DNA of 64,000 nt from NCBI GenBank assembly GCA_963742725.1, contig CAVUMX010000001.1:1984001-2048000 (forward strand), in the 5' to 3' direction. The notes below the pieces were generated by a model. That model had not been told where the DNA came from, ran no database searches, and saw only the letters and a list, made by a program, of their open reading frames with translations. The stretch comes from CAVVAL01 sp963742725 (GTDB lineage: Bacteria > Actinomycetota > Actinomycetes > Mycobacteriales > Cryptosporangiaceae). Below are positions 11,229 through 19,194 of the stretch, in pieces. The position numbers were made by a program, and so were the translations under genes. How positions within the stretch are numbered: position 1 is the first letter of the stretch; the number at the start of each line of letters is the position of its first letter.

Positions 11229-11924
11229 CTACGCCCCGCGAACGTCGGCGTCACCCTCGGACGGCTCCGCCGCCGGCCCGGACGGCTCGGCCACCGCCAC
11301 CATCGCGGCGCGCAGCAACCTGTCCCCGAGCGCGTAGCCGCGGCGAAGCACCTCGGCGCACGTCGGCTCGGTGACGTCCGCGCTCGGTGTGCTGGCGACG
11401 GCCTCGTGCCACGTGGGGTCGAAGACGTCACCGGGCTCGCCGAACGTGGTCAGACCGAGCTTGGTCAGGTTGTTCTGCAGCTGCTCGGCGACCGCCGCGA
11501 ACGCGCCGGTGAGGTCGCCGTGCTGCCGGGCCCGGTCGATGTCGTCCAGGATCGGCAGCAGCGAGGTGAGGACAGCGCCCGTGGCCTGCTCGACCACCGC
11601 CAGCCGGTCACGCTCCACCCGCTTGCGGTAGTTCGCGTACTCGGCGGTGACCCGCTGAAGGTCCTTCGTCCGCTCGTCCAGATCGGACCGCAGGTCGGCC
11701 ACCTCCTTCGCGTCCACCGCCGATGCCTCGGCCGCCGGCGCCTCGCCGTCGACCGGTGCATCCGTACCGGAGCCCGGCCGGGCGGCGGGGGTCGTGACCC
11801 CCGCCGTCCGGCTGCTGTTACCAGTACTACGCGGCGTGCCCGTCTCCGGATCGATGCGCCGGCGATCGCGGATCACGACCTTGGGCGGTTCCTCCTCTTT
11901 GCTACCGCGATGCTTGCTCGTCAC
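11229..11924 (-). CDS. grpE: Nucleotide exchange factor GrpE
   Basis: 231 residues. The N-terminal ~85 residues are charged and disordered (KEEEPPKVVIRDRRRID, then a Pro/Ala-rich stretch), followed by the long coiled-coil helix of the GrpE dimer (LRSDLDERTKDLQRVTAEYA NYRKRVERDR region) and the C-terminal beta domain (TFGEPGDVFDPTWHEAVAS). It releases ADP from DnaK. The GTG start overlaps the dnaK stop (GTGA), indicating translational coupling. The ribosome site is weak, which fits coupling. Confidence 0.95.
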   Translation of the reverse strand: MTSKHRGSKEEEPPKVVIRDRRRIDPETGTPRSTGNSSRTAGVTTPAARPGSGTDAPVDGEAPAAEASAVDAKEVADLRSDLDERTKDLQRVTAEYANYRKRVERDRLAVVEQATGAVLTSLLPILDDIDRARQHGDLTGAFAAVAEQLQNNLTKLGLTTFGEPGDVFDPTWHEAVASTPSADVTEPTCAEVLRRGYALGDRLLRAAMVAVAEPSGPAAEPSEGDADVRGA

Positions 11925-13780
11925 TTCTTGTCGCTCTCACCGGGCTCGTCGACCACCTCTGCGTCCACCACGTCATCGGCAGCGGCGGCCTTGGCGTCAC
12001 CAGCGGCGGGGCCGGCTGCGGCCTCAGGACCGGCCTGGTCGTCGGGCTGCGTGTACATGGCGCCGCCGATGTCCTGCGACAGGCGGGCGACCTTCTCCTG
12101 GGCGGTCTTGATGGCCTCCAGGTCGGTGCCGCCGAGCGCACTCCGCAGCTCGCCGAGCGCGTCCGAGAGTTCGGTCTTCTTGTCGGCCGGGATCTTGTCG
12201 CCGTTCTCGGCCAGGAACTTCTCGGTCTGGTACTGGAGCGACTCGGCCAGGTTGCGGGTCTCGGCCTCTTCGCGGCGCTGCTTGTCCTCTTCGGCGTGTG
12301 CCTCGGCGTCGCGCATCATCCGCTCGATGTCGTCCTTCGGCAGCGCGGAGCCGCCGGTGATCGTCATCGACTGCTCGCGGCTGGTGGCGAGGTCCTTGGC
12401 GTGGACCTGCACGATGCCGTTCGCGTCGATGTCGAACGTGACCTCGATCTGCGGGACGCCGCGCGGCGCCGGCGGGAGGCCGGTCAGCTCGAACATGCCG
12501 AGCTTCTTGTTGTACATCGCCATCTCGCGCTCGCCCTGGTAGACCTGGATCTGGACCGAGGGCTGGTTGTCGTCGGCGGTGGTGAAGATCTCCGAGCGCT
12601 TGGTCGGGATCGTCGTGTTCCGCTCGATGAGCTTGGTCATGATGCCGCCCTTGGTCTCGATACCGAGGGACAGCGGGGTGACGTCCAGCAGCAGGACGTC
12701 CTTGACCTCACCCTTGAGCACGCCGGCCTGGAGCGCGGCGCCGACCGCGACGACCTCGTCCGGGTTGACGCCCTTGTTCGGCTCCTTGCCGCCAGTCAGC
12801 TCGCGGACGAGCTCGGTGACGGCGGGCATGCGGGTCGAGCCACCGACCAGGATCACGTGGTCGACGTCGCCGACGCGGATGCCGGCGTCCTTCACGGCCT
12901 GGTTGAACGGGCCCTTGCAGCGCTCGAGCAGGTCGGCGGTCATCCGCTGGAACTCGGCGCGCGTGATCGTGGCGTCGAGGTGGAGCGGACCGTCCGGGCC
13001 GGCAGTGATGTAGGGCAGGTTGATGCTGCTGGACTGCGAGCCCGACAGCTCGATCTTCGCCTTCTCCGCGGCCTCGCGGAGCCGCTGGAGCGCCATCTTG
13101 TCCTTGGACAGGTCGACGCCGTGCTGGCCCGCGAACGTCTTCACCAGGTGGTCGACGACGCGCTGGTCCCAGTCGTCGCCACCGAGGCCGGTGTCACCGG
13201 AGGTCGCCTTGACCTCGACCACGCCGCCGCCGATCTCCAGCAGCGACACGTCGAACGTGCCACCACCGAGGTCGAAGACCAGGATGGTCTGCTCCTTCTC
13301 GCCCTTGTCCAGGCCGTACGCCAGCGCGGCGGCGGTGGGCTCGTTGACGATCCGCAGGACGTTGAGGCCCGCGACCGCGCCGGCCTCCTTGGTGGCCTGG
13401 CGCTGGTGGTCGGAGAAGTACGCCGGGACGGTGATGACCGCGTCGTCGACGGTGTCGCCCAGGTACGCCTCGGCGTCCCGCTTGAGCTTCATCAGGACGC
13501 GCGCGCTGATCTCCTGCGGCGTGTAGTTCTTGCCGTCGATGTCGACCTTCCAGTCGGTGCCCATGTGGCGCTTGACCGACCGGATGGTGCGCTCGACGTT
13601 CGTGACAGCCTGGCGCTTGGCGACCTCACCGACCAGCACCTCGCCGTTCTTCGCGAACGCCACGATCGAGGGCGTGGTACGGGAACCCTCCGCGTTGGCG
13701 ATGACCGTGGGCTCGCCACCCTCGAGGACGCTGACGACGGAGTTGGTAGTGCCGAGGTCGATGCCGACCGCTCGTGCCAT
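11921..13780 (-). CDS. dnaK: Molecular chaperone DnaK (Hsp70)
   Basis: 619 residues from ATG 13780, chosen because AGGAGG lies 8 nt upstream and the protein then begins MARAVGIDLGTTNSVVSVLE like other actinobacterial DnaKs (the frame stays open 16 codons further upstream). ATPase domain about 1-360 with phosphate motif GIDLGTTNS and VFDLGGGTFDVSLLEI; substrate-binding domain about 370-520; helical lid and Ala/Asp/Gly-rich tail. It refolds proteins with DnaJ, GrpE and ClpB and acts as HspR co-repressor. First gene of the operon; a HAIR box lies 39-59 nt upstream of the start. Confidence 0.98.
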   Translation of the reverse strand: MARAVGIDLGTTNSVVSVLEGGEPTVIANAEGSRTTPSIVAFAKNGEVLVGEVAKRQAVTNVERTIRSVKRHMGTDWKVDIDGKNYTPQEISARVLMKLKRDAEAYLGDTVDDAVITVPAYFSDHQRQATKEAGAVAGLNVLRIVNEPTAAALAYGLDKGEKEQTILVFDLGGGTFDVSLLEIGGGVVEVKATSGDTGLGGDDWDQRVVDHLVKTFAGQHGVDLSKDKMALQRLREAAEKAKIELSGSQSSSINLPYITAGPDGPLHLDATITRAEFQRMTADLLERCKGPFNQAVKDAGIRVGDVDHVILVGGSTRMPAVTELVRELTGGKEPNKGVNPDEVVAVGAALQAGVLKGEVKDVLLLDVTPLSLGIETKGGIMTKLIERNTTIPTKRSEIFTTADDNQPSVQIQVYQGEREMAMYNKKLGMFELTGLPPAPRGVPQIEVTFDIDANGIVQVHAKDLATSREQSMTITGGSALPKDDIERMMRDAEAHAEEDKQRREEAETRNLAESLQYQTEKFLAENGDKIPADKKTELSDALGELRSALGGTDLEAIKTAQEKVARLSQDIGGAMYTQPDDQAGPEAAAGPAAGDAKAAAADDVVDAEVVDEPGESDKK

Positions 13781-13818
13781 GGGGATCCCTCCTGGGAGCT
13801 TTACTCGTGTTCTTCGGG

Positions 13819-13839
13819 GTTGAGTCAACCCCGCGCAAC
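13819..13839 (-). promoter_or_regulatory. HAIR box (HspR operator) upstream of dnaK
   Basis: GTTGAGT-N7-GCGCAAC, the same spacing as the box before clpB, with two mismatches between arms. It overlaps a second, perfect palindrome GGGGTTGA-G-TCAACCCC (13816-13832). Located 39-59 nt upstream of the dnaK start, where it would control the whole dnaK-grpE-dnaJ-hspR operon. Assignment rests on the known HAIR consensus. Confidence 0.8.
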
Positions 13840-13880
13840 TTTACTGCTCGGCACAACGATAGCTGACGTCGCGGTGTTCC

Positions 13881-16367
13881 CTACTCGTGGGCGATCGCGG
13901 TCAGGACGTTGATCCGGGACGCGCGGAACGCGGGGATCGCGGCGGCGATCAGCCCGATGCCCACCGCGACGGCCAGGAAGGCGCCGATCGATGTCCAGGG
14001 CATGGCCAGTTCGGAAATGCCCAGGTCATCCAGCCCCCGGACGGCCGCCGCGCCGATGCCCGAACCGACGAGCACGCCCAGCAGGGCGCCGAAGACGGCG
14101 ATCACGACCGACTCGACGACGACCATCGTCCGGACCTGGCCCCGGCCGGCGCCGATGGCCCGCAGCAGCCCCAGCTCCTTCGTCCGCTCGACGATCGACA
14201 GGGCGAGCGTGTTGACGATGCCCAGCGCGGCGATGACGATCGCCAGTCCGAGCAGCACGTAGAGCATCAGGACGATCGTGTCGACCATGCCCGTCTGCTG
14301 GTCGGCGAACGCGCTGCGGTCCTGGACGGTCACCTCGGGCTCGTCCGCGAGGAGCGGGGTCAGCGCCTTGGCGACCGTCGGCGCCGACGCGTCCGGCGCG
14401 AGCGTGACGTACCCCTGGCTGGCGCGCGGCGACCGGAAGCCGGTACCGGCGTCGTCCAGCGAGAACAGCACGCCCGGCAGCAGGTCGGTGTGCTCGTACC
14501 GGGCGACGACCGTGTACTCGCGGGCGGCGGCCCGGGGCAGGGTCACCGTGACCTTCGAGCCGGACAGCCCAGACTCGTCGTCCACCGCGATCTCACCTGG
14601 TGCCAGCGCCGGCAGGTCACCGAGCCCGAACACGCCCGCGATGGCCGGTGCGTCGGTCGCGGCCACGGCGGTGGCACGGCCGTCCACCTGGGCGAAGTCG
14701 GTCCGGACGGCGACCGCGCCGGCCACTCCCGGCACCGTGCGCGCCTTGTCGACCACGTCCGCGTCGAACGTCGGCGCGCCACGGCGGTCGCGCGGACCGG
14801 AGATCACCAGGTCGGCGCCCAGATCGTCGGCCACGACCTGCTCGATGCTGGCCGTCAGCGAGGACGCGACCACGCTCACGCCCGTGACCAGCGCGGCGCC
14901 GATCATGAGGGCGGCAGCCGTGATCGCGGTCCGGCGCGGGTTGCGGGCCGAGTTGTGCCGCCCGAGCTTCCCAGGGACCGACCAGGACAGCAGCGCACCG
15001 AGCGCCGACACCGCCGGCCGGGCCAGCACCGGGGTCAGCAGGGCCACCCCGACGAACACGCCGATGACGCCGGCCAGCAGCGCCCACAGGTCGCCGATCG
15101 TCGCGGTGGCGGCGCCGGCCACGACGAAGACGGCGCCGGCGACGGTCAGTCCGGTGAGGGGCTTGTCGGGGGTAGCGGCGTCGCGCATGGCGGCGATCGG
15201 CTGCGTCCGGGACGCCCGGACGGCCGGCAGCAGCGCCGCGACGACCGTCACCACCACACCCACGGCGTACGCGGCGATCACCGCGGACAGGGGCGCCGTG
15301 AGCCCCTCGATCGGCAGGTTCGCGCCGCTCTGCGACTCCATGAGCATCTTCAGGAGCGCGGCGACCCCGAACCCGGCGCCCAGCCCCAGCGTGGCCGCGA
15401 CCAACCCGATCACCACCGCTTCGACCAGCACCGACGCGATCACCTGGGCCCGGCTGGCGCCGAGCGAACGCAGCAGTGCCAGCTCGCGGGTCCGCTGGGC
15501 CAGGACGATCGAGAACGTGTTGAGGATGAGGAACACCCCGACGAACAGCGAGACCCCGGCGAAGCCGAGAAGCACCATCCGGATGACCTCGATGAACTCG
15601 CCCAGCGCGGCGGCCTGCTCGTCGGCGACCTGTTCGCCGGTACGGACCGTGTACCCGGCGCCGAGCGCGGCGGCGACCCGGTCCCGCAGCGCGGACTGGT
15701 CGTCCCCGGTGCCCTCGATGTCGACCGTGTTGAACACACCGGGACGGCCGAGCATGAGCTCCTGGGCGACCGCCGGGACGAACGCGATCCGCGTCTCGCC
15801 GCCGAACGTGTCGCGGTCGCCGCTGTACCCGAAGACGCCGGCCAGCGTGAACGTCCGGCGCCCGGCCGGGGTCAGCACGTCCACCCGGTCGCCGGCGCCG
15901 TAGCCGGACGTCGTCGCGAGGCTGGCGTTGATCGCGATCTCGTCCGGGGCGCGCGGCTCCCGTCCGGACCGCATCTCGATCAGGTCGCCCGCGCCGCGCC
16001 AGTCCACGCCGAAGCTCGGCGGGCCGCTGGAGACGATCGGCTTCCCGTCCTTGCCGACCAGGCGGGCACCCTCGGCCATGATCGTGCCCTGCGCCTTCGC
16101 CACGCCGGGCAGGTCACGAACGCTTTCAACCACCGAGGCCGGCACCAACGCGTCGACCGGGTCCTCCGAGTCGACCGCCCGTGCGCCCGTGACCTGCACG
16201 TCCACGTTCGCGAAGACCGTACGGAACAGCGAGTCGAAACCGCGTCCGAGCGTGTCCGTCACGATCAGGGCGCCGGACACGGCCATCACGCCGAGCACGA
16301 CCGCCAGGCCCGACAGGACCAGCCGGATCTTGCGGGACAGCAGGCTCTTCACCGTCGCCCGGAACAT
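13881..16367 (-). CDS. MacB/FtsX-like ABC transporter permease
   Basis: 828 residues with two repeats of an N-terminal anchor helix, a periplasm-type extracellular domain (MacB PCD-like) and an FtsX helix bundle. Membrane segments lie near 18-40, 255-385 (three helices), about 405-470, and 700-815 (three helices). Such permeases pair with a LolD/MacB-type ATPase and act in lipid, peptide-antibiotic or envelope-stress export. The start overlaps the ATPase stop (GTGATG; either GTG at 16370 or ATG at 16367). The adjacent two-component system probably controls it. Confidence 0.92.
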   Translation of the reverse strand: MFRATVKSLLSRKIRLVLSGLAVVLGVMAVSGALIVTDTLGRGFDSLFRTVFANVDVQVTGARAVDSEDPVDALVPASVVESVRDLPGVAKAQGTIMAEGARLVGKDGKPIVSSGPPSFGVDWRGAGDLIEMRSGREPRAPDEIAINASLATTSGYGAGDRVDVLTPAGRRTFTLAGVFGYSGDRDTFGGETRIAFVPAVAQELMLGRPGVFNTVDIEGTGDDQSALRDRVAAALGAGYTVRTGEQVADEQAAALGEFIEVIRMVLLGFAGVSLFVGVFLILNTFSIVLAQRTRELALLRSLGASRAQVIASVLVEAVVIGLVAATLGLGAGFGVAALLKMLMESQSGANLPIEGLTAPLSAVIAAYAVGVVVTVVAALLPAVRASRTQPIAAMRDAATPDKPLTGLTVAGAVFVVAGAATATIGDLWALLAGVIGVFVGVALLTPVLARPAVSALGALLSWSVPGKLGRHNSARNPRRTAITAAALMIGAALVTGVSVVASSLTASIEQVVADDLGADLVISGPRDRRGAPTFDADVVDKARTVPGVAGAVAVRTDFAQVDGRATAVAATDAPAIAGVFGLGDLPALAPGEIAVDDESGLSGSKVTVTLPRAAAREYTVVARYEHTDLLPGVLFSLDDAGTGFRSPRASQGYVTLAPDASAPTVAKALTPLLADEPEVTVQDRSAFADQQTGMVDTIVLMLYVLLGLAIVIAALGIVNTLALSIVERTKELGLLRAIGAGRGQVRTMVVVESVVIAVFGALLGVLVGSGIGAAAVRGLDDLGISELAMPWTSIGAFLAVAVGIGLIAAAIPAFRASRINVLTAIAHE

Positions 16368-17095
16368 CACGCCACCTGCATCCGGTCGAGGACGGACTCG
16401 GCCGTCGGCGTGAACAGTTCGTCGACGACCTGGCCGTCGGCCAGGAAGACGACGCGGTCCGCGTACGAGGCGGCGTTCGGGTCGTGGGTGACCATGACGA
16501 TCGTCTGGCCGAACTCGGTGACCGAGCGGCGCAGGAAGCCGAGCACGTCGGCGCCGGACCGGGAGTCCAGGTTGCCGGTGGGCTCGTCCGCGAAGATGAC
16601 CTCGGGCTTCGAGGCCAGCGCCCGCGCACAGGCGACGCGCTGCTGCTGGCCGCCGGAGAGCTGCGTCGGGCGGTGGTTCAGGCGGTCGCCGAGGTTGAGC
16701 GTCCCGATGACCTGGTCCAGCCAGCCGGCGTCGGGCTTGCGGCCGCCGATCGCCAGCGGCAACGTGATGTTCTCACCGGCCGTGAGCGTCGGCAGCAGGT
16801 TGAACTGCTGGAAGACGAACCCGAGCTTGGTGCGGCGCAGCTCCGTGAGGCCCCTGTCGTTCAGCCCGTCCACGCGGGTGTCGCCGATCCACACCTCGCC
16901 GCGCGTCACCGGGTCCAGGCCGGCGAGCGTGTGCATCAACGTCGACTTGCCGGAGCCGGACGGCCCCATGATCGCCGTGAACCGCTGGCGCTCGAAGTCG
17001 ACGGAGACACCGCCCAGCGCGGTCACGCGGGTGTCGCCGGTACCGCCGTAGACCTTCCACACGTCGACCGCGCGGGCGGCCGGTCCGGTAGTCAT
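16367..17095 (-). CDS. LolD/MacB-type ABC transporter ATPase
   Basis: 242 residues from ATG 17095 (GAGGGAG upstream; the open frame extends further but lacks a ribosome site). Walker A GPSGSGKS near residue 47, signature LSGGQQQR near 148, Walker B VIFADEPTGNLDS near 168 and the H-loop VTHD. The sequence VFQQFNLLPTLTAGENI is typical of the MacB/LolD subfamily that works with FtsX-type permeases. Its stop overlaps the permease start, so a stoichiometric complex is expected. The upstream region carries a 16-bp palindrome that may be the operator for the cognate regulator. Confidence 0.95.
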   Translation of the reverse strand: MTTGPAARAVDVWKVYGGTGDTRVTALGGVSVDFERQRFTAIMGPSGSGKSTLMHTLAGLDPVTRGEVWIGDTRVDGLNDRGLTELRRTKLGFVFQQFNLLPTLTAGENITLPLAIGGRKPDAGWLDQVIGTLNLGDRLNHRPTQLSGGQQQRVACARALASKPEVIFADEPTGNLDSRSGADVLGFLRRSVTEFGQTIVMVTHDPNAASYADRVVFLADGQVVDELFTPTAESVLDRMQVA

Positions 17096-17185
17096 CACTT
17101 GCGCTCCCTCGCTCAGGTTTGTTGACCCCCTGAGCGTCGGCGCCGACCCGTACGCGCGTCGTCGGCCGGAAAGCGGCATCGCCGC

Positions 17186-17201
17186 TACGTCCGCGGACGT
17201 A
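17186..17201. promoter_or_regulatory. 16-bp perfect palindrome, candidate response-regulator operator
   Basis: TACGTCCGCGGACGTA is self-complementary and lies about 91 nt upstream of the ABC ATPase start. The context ATCGCCGC-TACGTCC recurs, minus one base, upstream of the histidine kinase gene (around 19074-19090). Shared sequence before two genes of one module suggests a binding site for their NarL-type regulator; this is inference. Confidence 0.45.
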
Positions 17202-17216
17202 CGCGCCCCTGCGTTT

Positions 17217-17256
17217 GGGCGATCTTTCTGCGCCTATGGCGACAGAAAGATCGCCC
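17217..17256. terminator. Strong stem-loop between response regulator and ABC genes
   Basis: Perfect 14-bp inverted repeat GGGCGATCTTTCTG / CAGAAAGATCGCCC with a 12-nt loop. It lies 14 nt after the end of the regulator gene (minus strand) and ahead of the ABC operon, so it most likely terminates the kinase/regulator transcript. There is no long U tract, as usual in high-GC actinomycetes. Confidence 0.7.
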
Positions 17257-17269
17257 AGACGGGAGAGGG

Positions 17270-17927
17270 TCAGTGCGGCGCGAGGCCGGACTGGTACGCG
17301 AACACCACGAGCTGGGCGCGGTCGCGGGCGTGGAGCTTCACCATCGCGCGGCTGACGTGCGTGCGGACGGTGGCCGGGCTGAGGAACAGCGCGCGCGGCG
17401 ATCTCGTCGTTGGTGAGCCCTTCGGCGACGACGCCGACGATCTCGCGCTCGCGTTCGGTGAGCGCGCCGAGCTGGGGATGCGGCGCGAGCCTGCGCTGCG
17501 GACCGGCGACGAACTCGCTGATCAGCCGCTTGGTGACGGTGGGCGACAGCAGCGACTCGCCGGACGCCACAACCCGGATCGCGCGGAGCAGCTCGGCGGG
17601 TTCGGTGTCCTTGATGAGGAATCCGCTGGCACCGGCGCGGAGCGCCTCGAACACGTACTCGTCCACCTCGAACGTGGTCAGGACCAGTACCTTCGTGGCG
17701 GCCAGGGCCGGATCGGCGGCGATCAGCTTCAGCGCTTCGATGCCGTCCAGGACGGGCATGCGGATGTCCATGAGCACGACGTCCGGTCTGGTGCGGCGGA
17801 TCACGTCCAGGGCTTCCCGCCCGTCGGACGCCTCCCCGACGAGCGTGATGTCGTCCTCGGTGTCCAGCAGGACGGTCAGTCCGAGCCGGACGAGCTTCTG
17901 GTCGTCCACGAGCACCGTACGGATCAT
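17270..17927 (-). pseudogene. NarL/LuxR-type response regulator, +1 frameshift in the HTH
   Basis: Receiver domain intact: VLVDDQKLVRLGL, phosphoacceptor in VVLMDIRMPV, and the conserved Lys in GFLIKDTEP. The reading frame breaks after GLTNDEIAAR in a GC run at 17389-17397, where one extra base is present. Removing it restores the normal HTH (LFLSPATVRTHVSRAMVKLH) ending at a TGA at 17270. As given, the protein would lose its DNA-binding helix and run on into nonsense overlapping the ABC genes. Either a sequencing error or a real inactivation. It follows the kinase gene by 4 nt and should regulate the adjacent exporter. Confidence 0.85.
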
Positions 17928-17931
17928 GGGG

Positions 17932-19026
17932 TCATTCTCCGACGGGCAGGCTCGCCCGCACGGCGAACCCGCCGCCGGGGCGCGGACCAGCGTCGAGAGT
18001 GCCGCCGACGGCGGCCGCCCGTTCCCGCATCCCGGTGATCCCGTGCCCCGCCCGGCCGTCGCCGCCGCGCCCTTCGTCGGTGATCTCGACCGTCAACGCC
18101 GTGGCGGCCCGGTCGACGCGAACCGTCGCGGCGACGCTGCCGGAGTGCCGCAGGACGTTCGTGAGCGATTCCTGCACGATCCGGTACGCGGCCAGGTCGA
18201 CGGACGCCGGCAACTCGCTCCGGTCGCCGCTGACGTGCAGGGCGACGTCGAGTCCGGTGCTGTCGATGAGCGCGTCGAGCTGGCCGAGACCGGCGGCCGG
18301 CCCGCGCGGCGCCGGGTCGCTGGCGCGGTACACGGCCAGGGTGGTGCGGAGTTCGTCCAGTGCTTCCTTGCTCGTCCGCTTGATCGCCTCCAGCGCGACG
18401 GCCGCCTGCTCGGGCCGCTTCTCCAGCACGTGCAGCGCGATGCCGGCCTGCATGTTGATCACCGCGAGGCCGTGGCCGACGACGTCGTGCACGTCGCGCG
18501 CGATCTGGAGCCGCTGCTCGTAGGCACTGTCCCGGCGGGCCTCCTCGCGCGCCTGGGCCTGCGCCTCCCGCCGCACCTGGACGACCGTCCCGACCGCCCA
18601 CGGCAGGAGCACCCACGCCGACGACGCCAGCAGCAGCACGCTGTCCGGGTAGCTCTCCACCGAGAACAGCCCGGCGGCGATCACGGCGGCGACCGCCACC
18701 CCGCACGCCGGCAGCGACCGCCGCACGGGCAGCCGGAGCGCGGCGCTGAACATCGCGAACGCCATCACGAGGATGACCGGCCCGTACGGGTACTGGAAGG
18801 CCAGGTAGACGGCCGTCGCCGCGGTGCTGACCGCGAGCGTGACGAGCGGCCAGGTGCGCCGGACGCCGAGCCCCGCGACCGCCGTCACGACGAGCAGGTA
18901 GGCGAGCAGGTCCAGGCCGCGGCGGCTCGGGTCGGCGTTCTCCGCAGCACCCCGCGTGCCGACGGCCACGAACAGGCCGATCGGCACGGTGAGCAACGCG
19001 TCGACCACGCGGCGATTGACCTTCAT
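17932..19026 (-). CDS. NarL-family sensor histidine kinase
   Basis: 364 residues from ATG 19026. Five or so membrane helices (residues about 8-165) form the sensor part. The HisKA_3 dimerisation motif follows (IARDVHDVVGHGLAVINMQA, phospho-His in the ARDVHD context, near 195), and then a HATPase_c domain with TNVLRHSG and DEGRGGDGRAGHGITGMRER. The same frame stays open far upstream of 19026, but the homologous part begins with MKVNRRVVDALL. Genes: kinase, regulator (4-nt gap), then an ABC exporter, the usual cell-envelope/antimicrobial-response arrangement. Signal unknown. Confidence 0.92.
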   Translation of the reverse strand: MKVNRRVVDALLTVPIGLFVAVGTRGAAENADPSRRGLDLLAYLLVVTAVAGLGVRRTWPLVTLAVSTAATAVYLAFQYPYGPVILVMAFAMFSAALRLPVRRSLPACGVAVAAVIAAGLFSVESYPDSVLLLASSAWVLLPWAVGTVVQVRREAQAQAREEARRDSAYEQRLQIARDVHDVVGHGLAVINMQAGIALHVLEKRPEQAAVALEAIKRTSKEALDELRTTLAVYRASDPAPRGPAAGLGQLDALIDSTGLDVALHVSGDRSELPASVDLAAYRIVQESLTNVLRHSGSVAATVRVDRAATALTVEITDEGRGGDGRAGHGITGMRERAAAVGGTLDAGPRPGGGFAVRASLPVGE

Positions 19027-19081
19027 GGCTCGACAGTAGGGCGCGGAGGTCGGCCGGGCGTCGGTCCGGGAACGCAATCGC

Positions 19082-19101
19082 CGTACGTCCAGACGCGTAC
19101 G
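19082..19101. promoter_or_regulatory. Palindromic region upstream of the histidine kinase
   Basis: CGTACGTCCAGACGCGTACG is an imperfect palindrome 56-75 nt before the kinase start. Together with its left flank it shares ATCGCCG-TACGTCC with the palindrome before the ABC ATPase gene. Possible autoregulatory site of the two-component system; also within the divergent space shared with the Ser/Thr kinase. Confidence 0.35.
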
Positions 19102-19194
19102 TCGCGCGCCGCGTGTTGCGCGAGCGGTGACGGATTGGCGACAACTGACACCGGCGAATGACGCCCACGAGCAGGCAACCTCTAGCCTGGCAGC

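Noticed and set aside
12296..13912. A long plus-strand frame opposite dnaK
   Set aside because: Known artefact type opposite dnaK in GC-rich genomes; composition is Asp/Arg/Val-biased and without domain.
13887..17051. A 1054-codon plus-strand frame opposite the ABC genes
   Set aside because: Antisense shadow; the minus-strand permease and ATPase carry all family motifs. The translation is Arg/His/Asp-rich nonsense.
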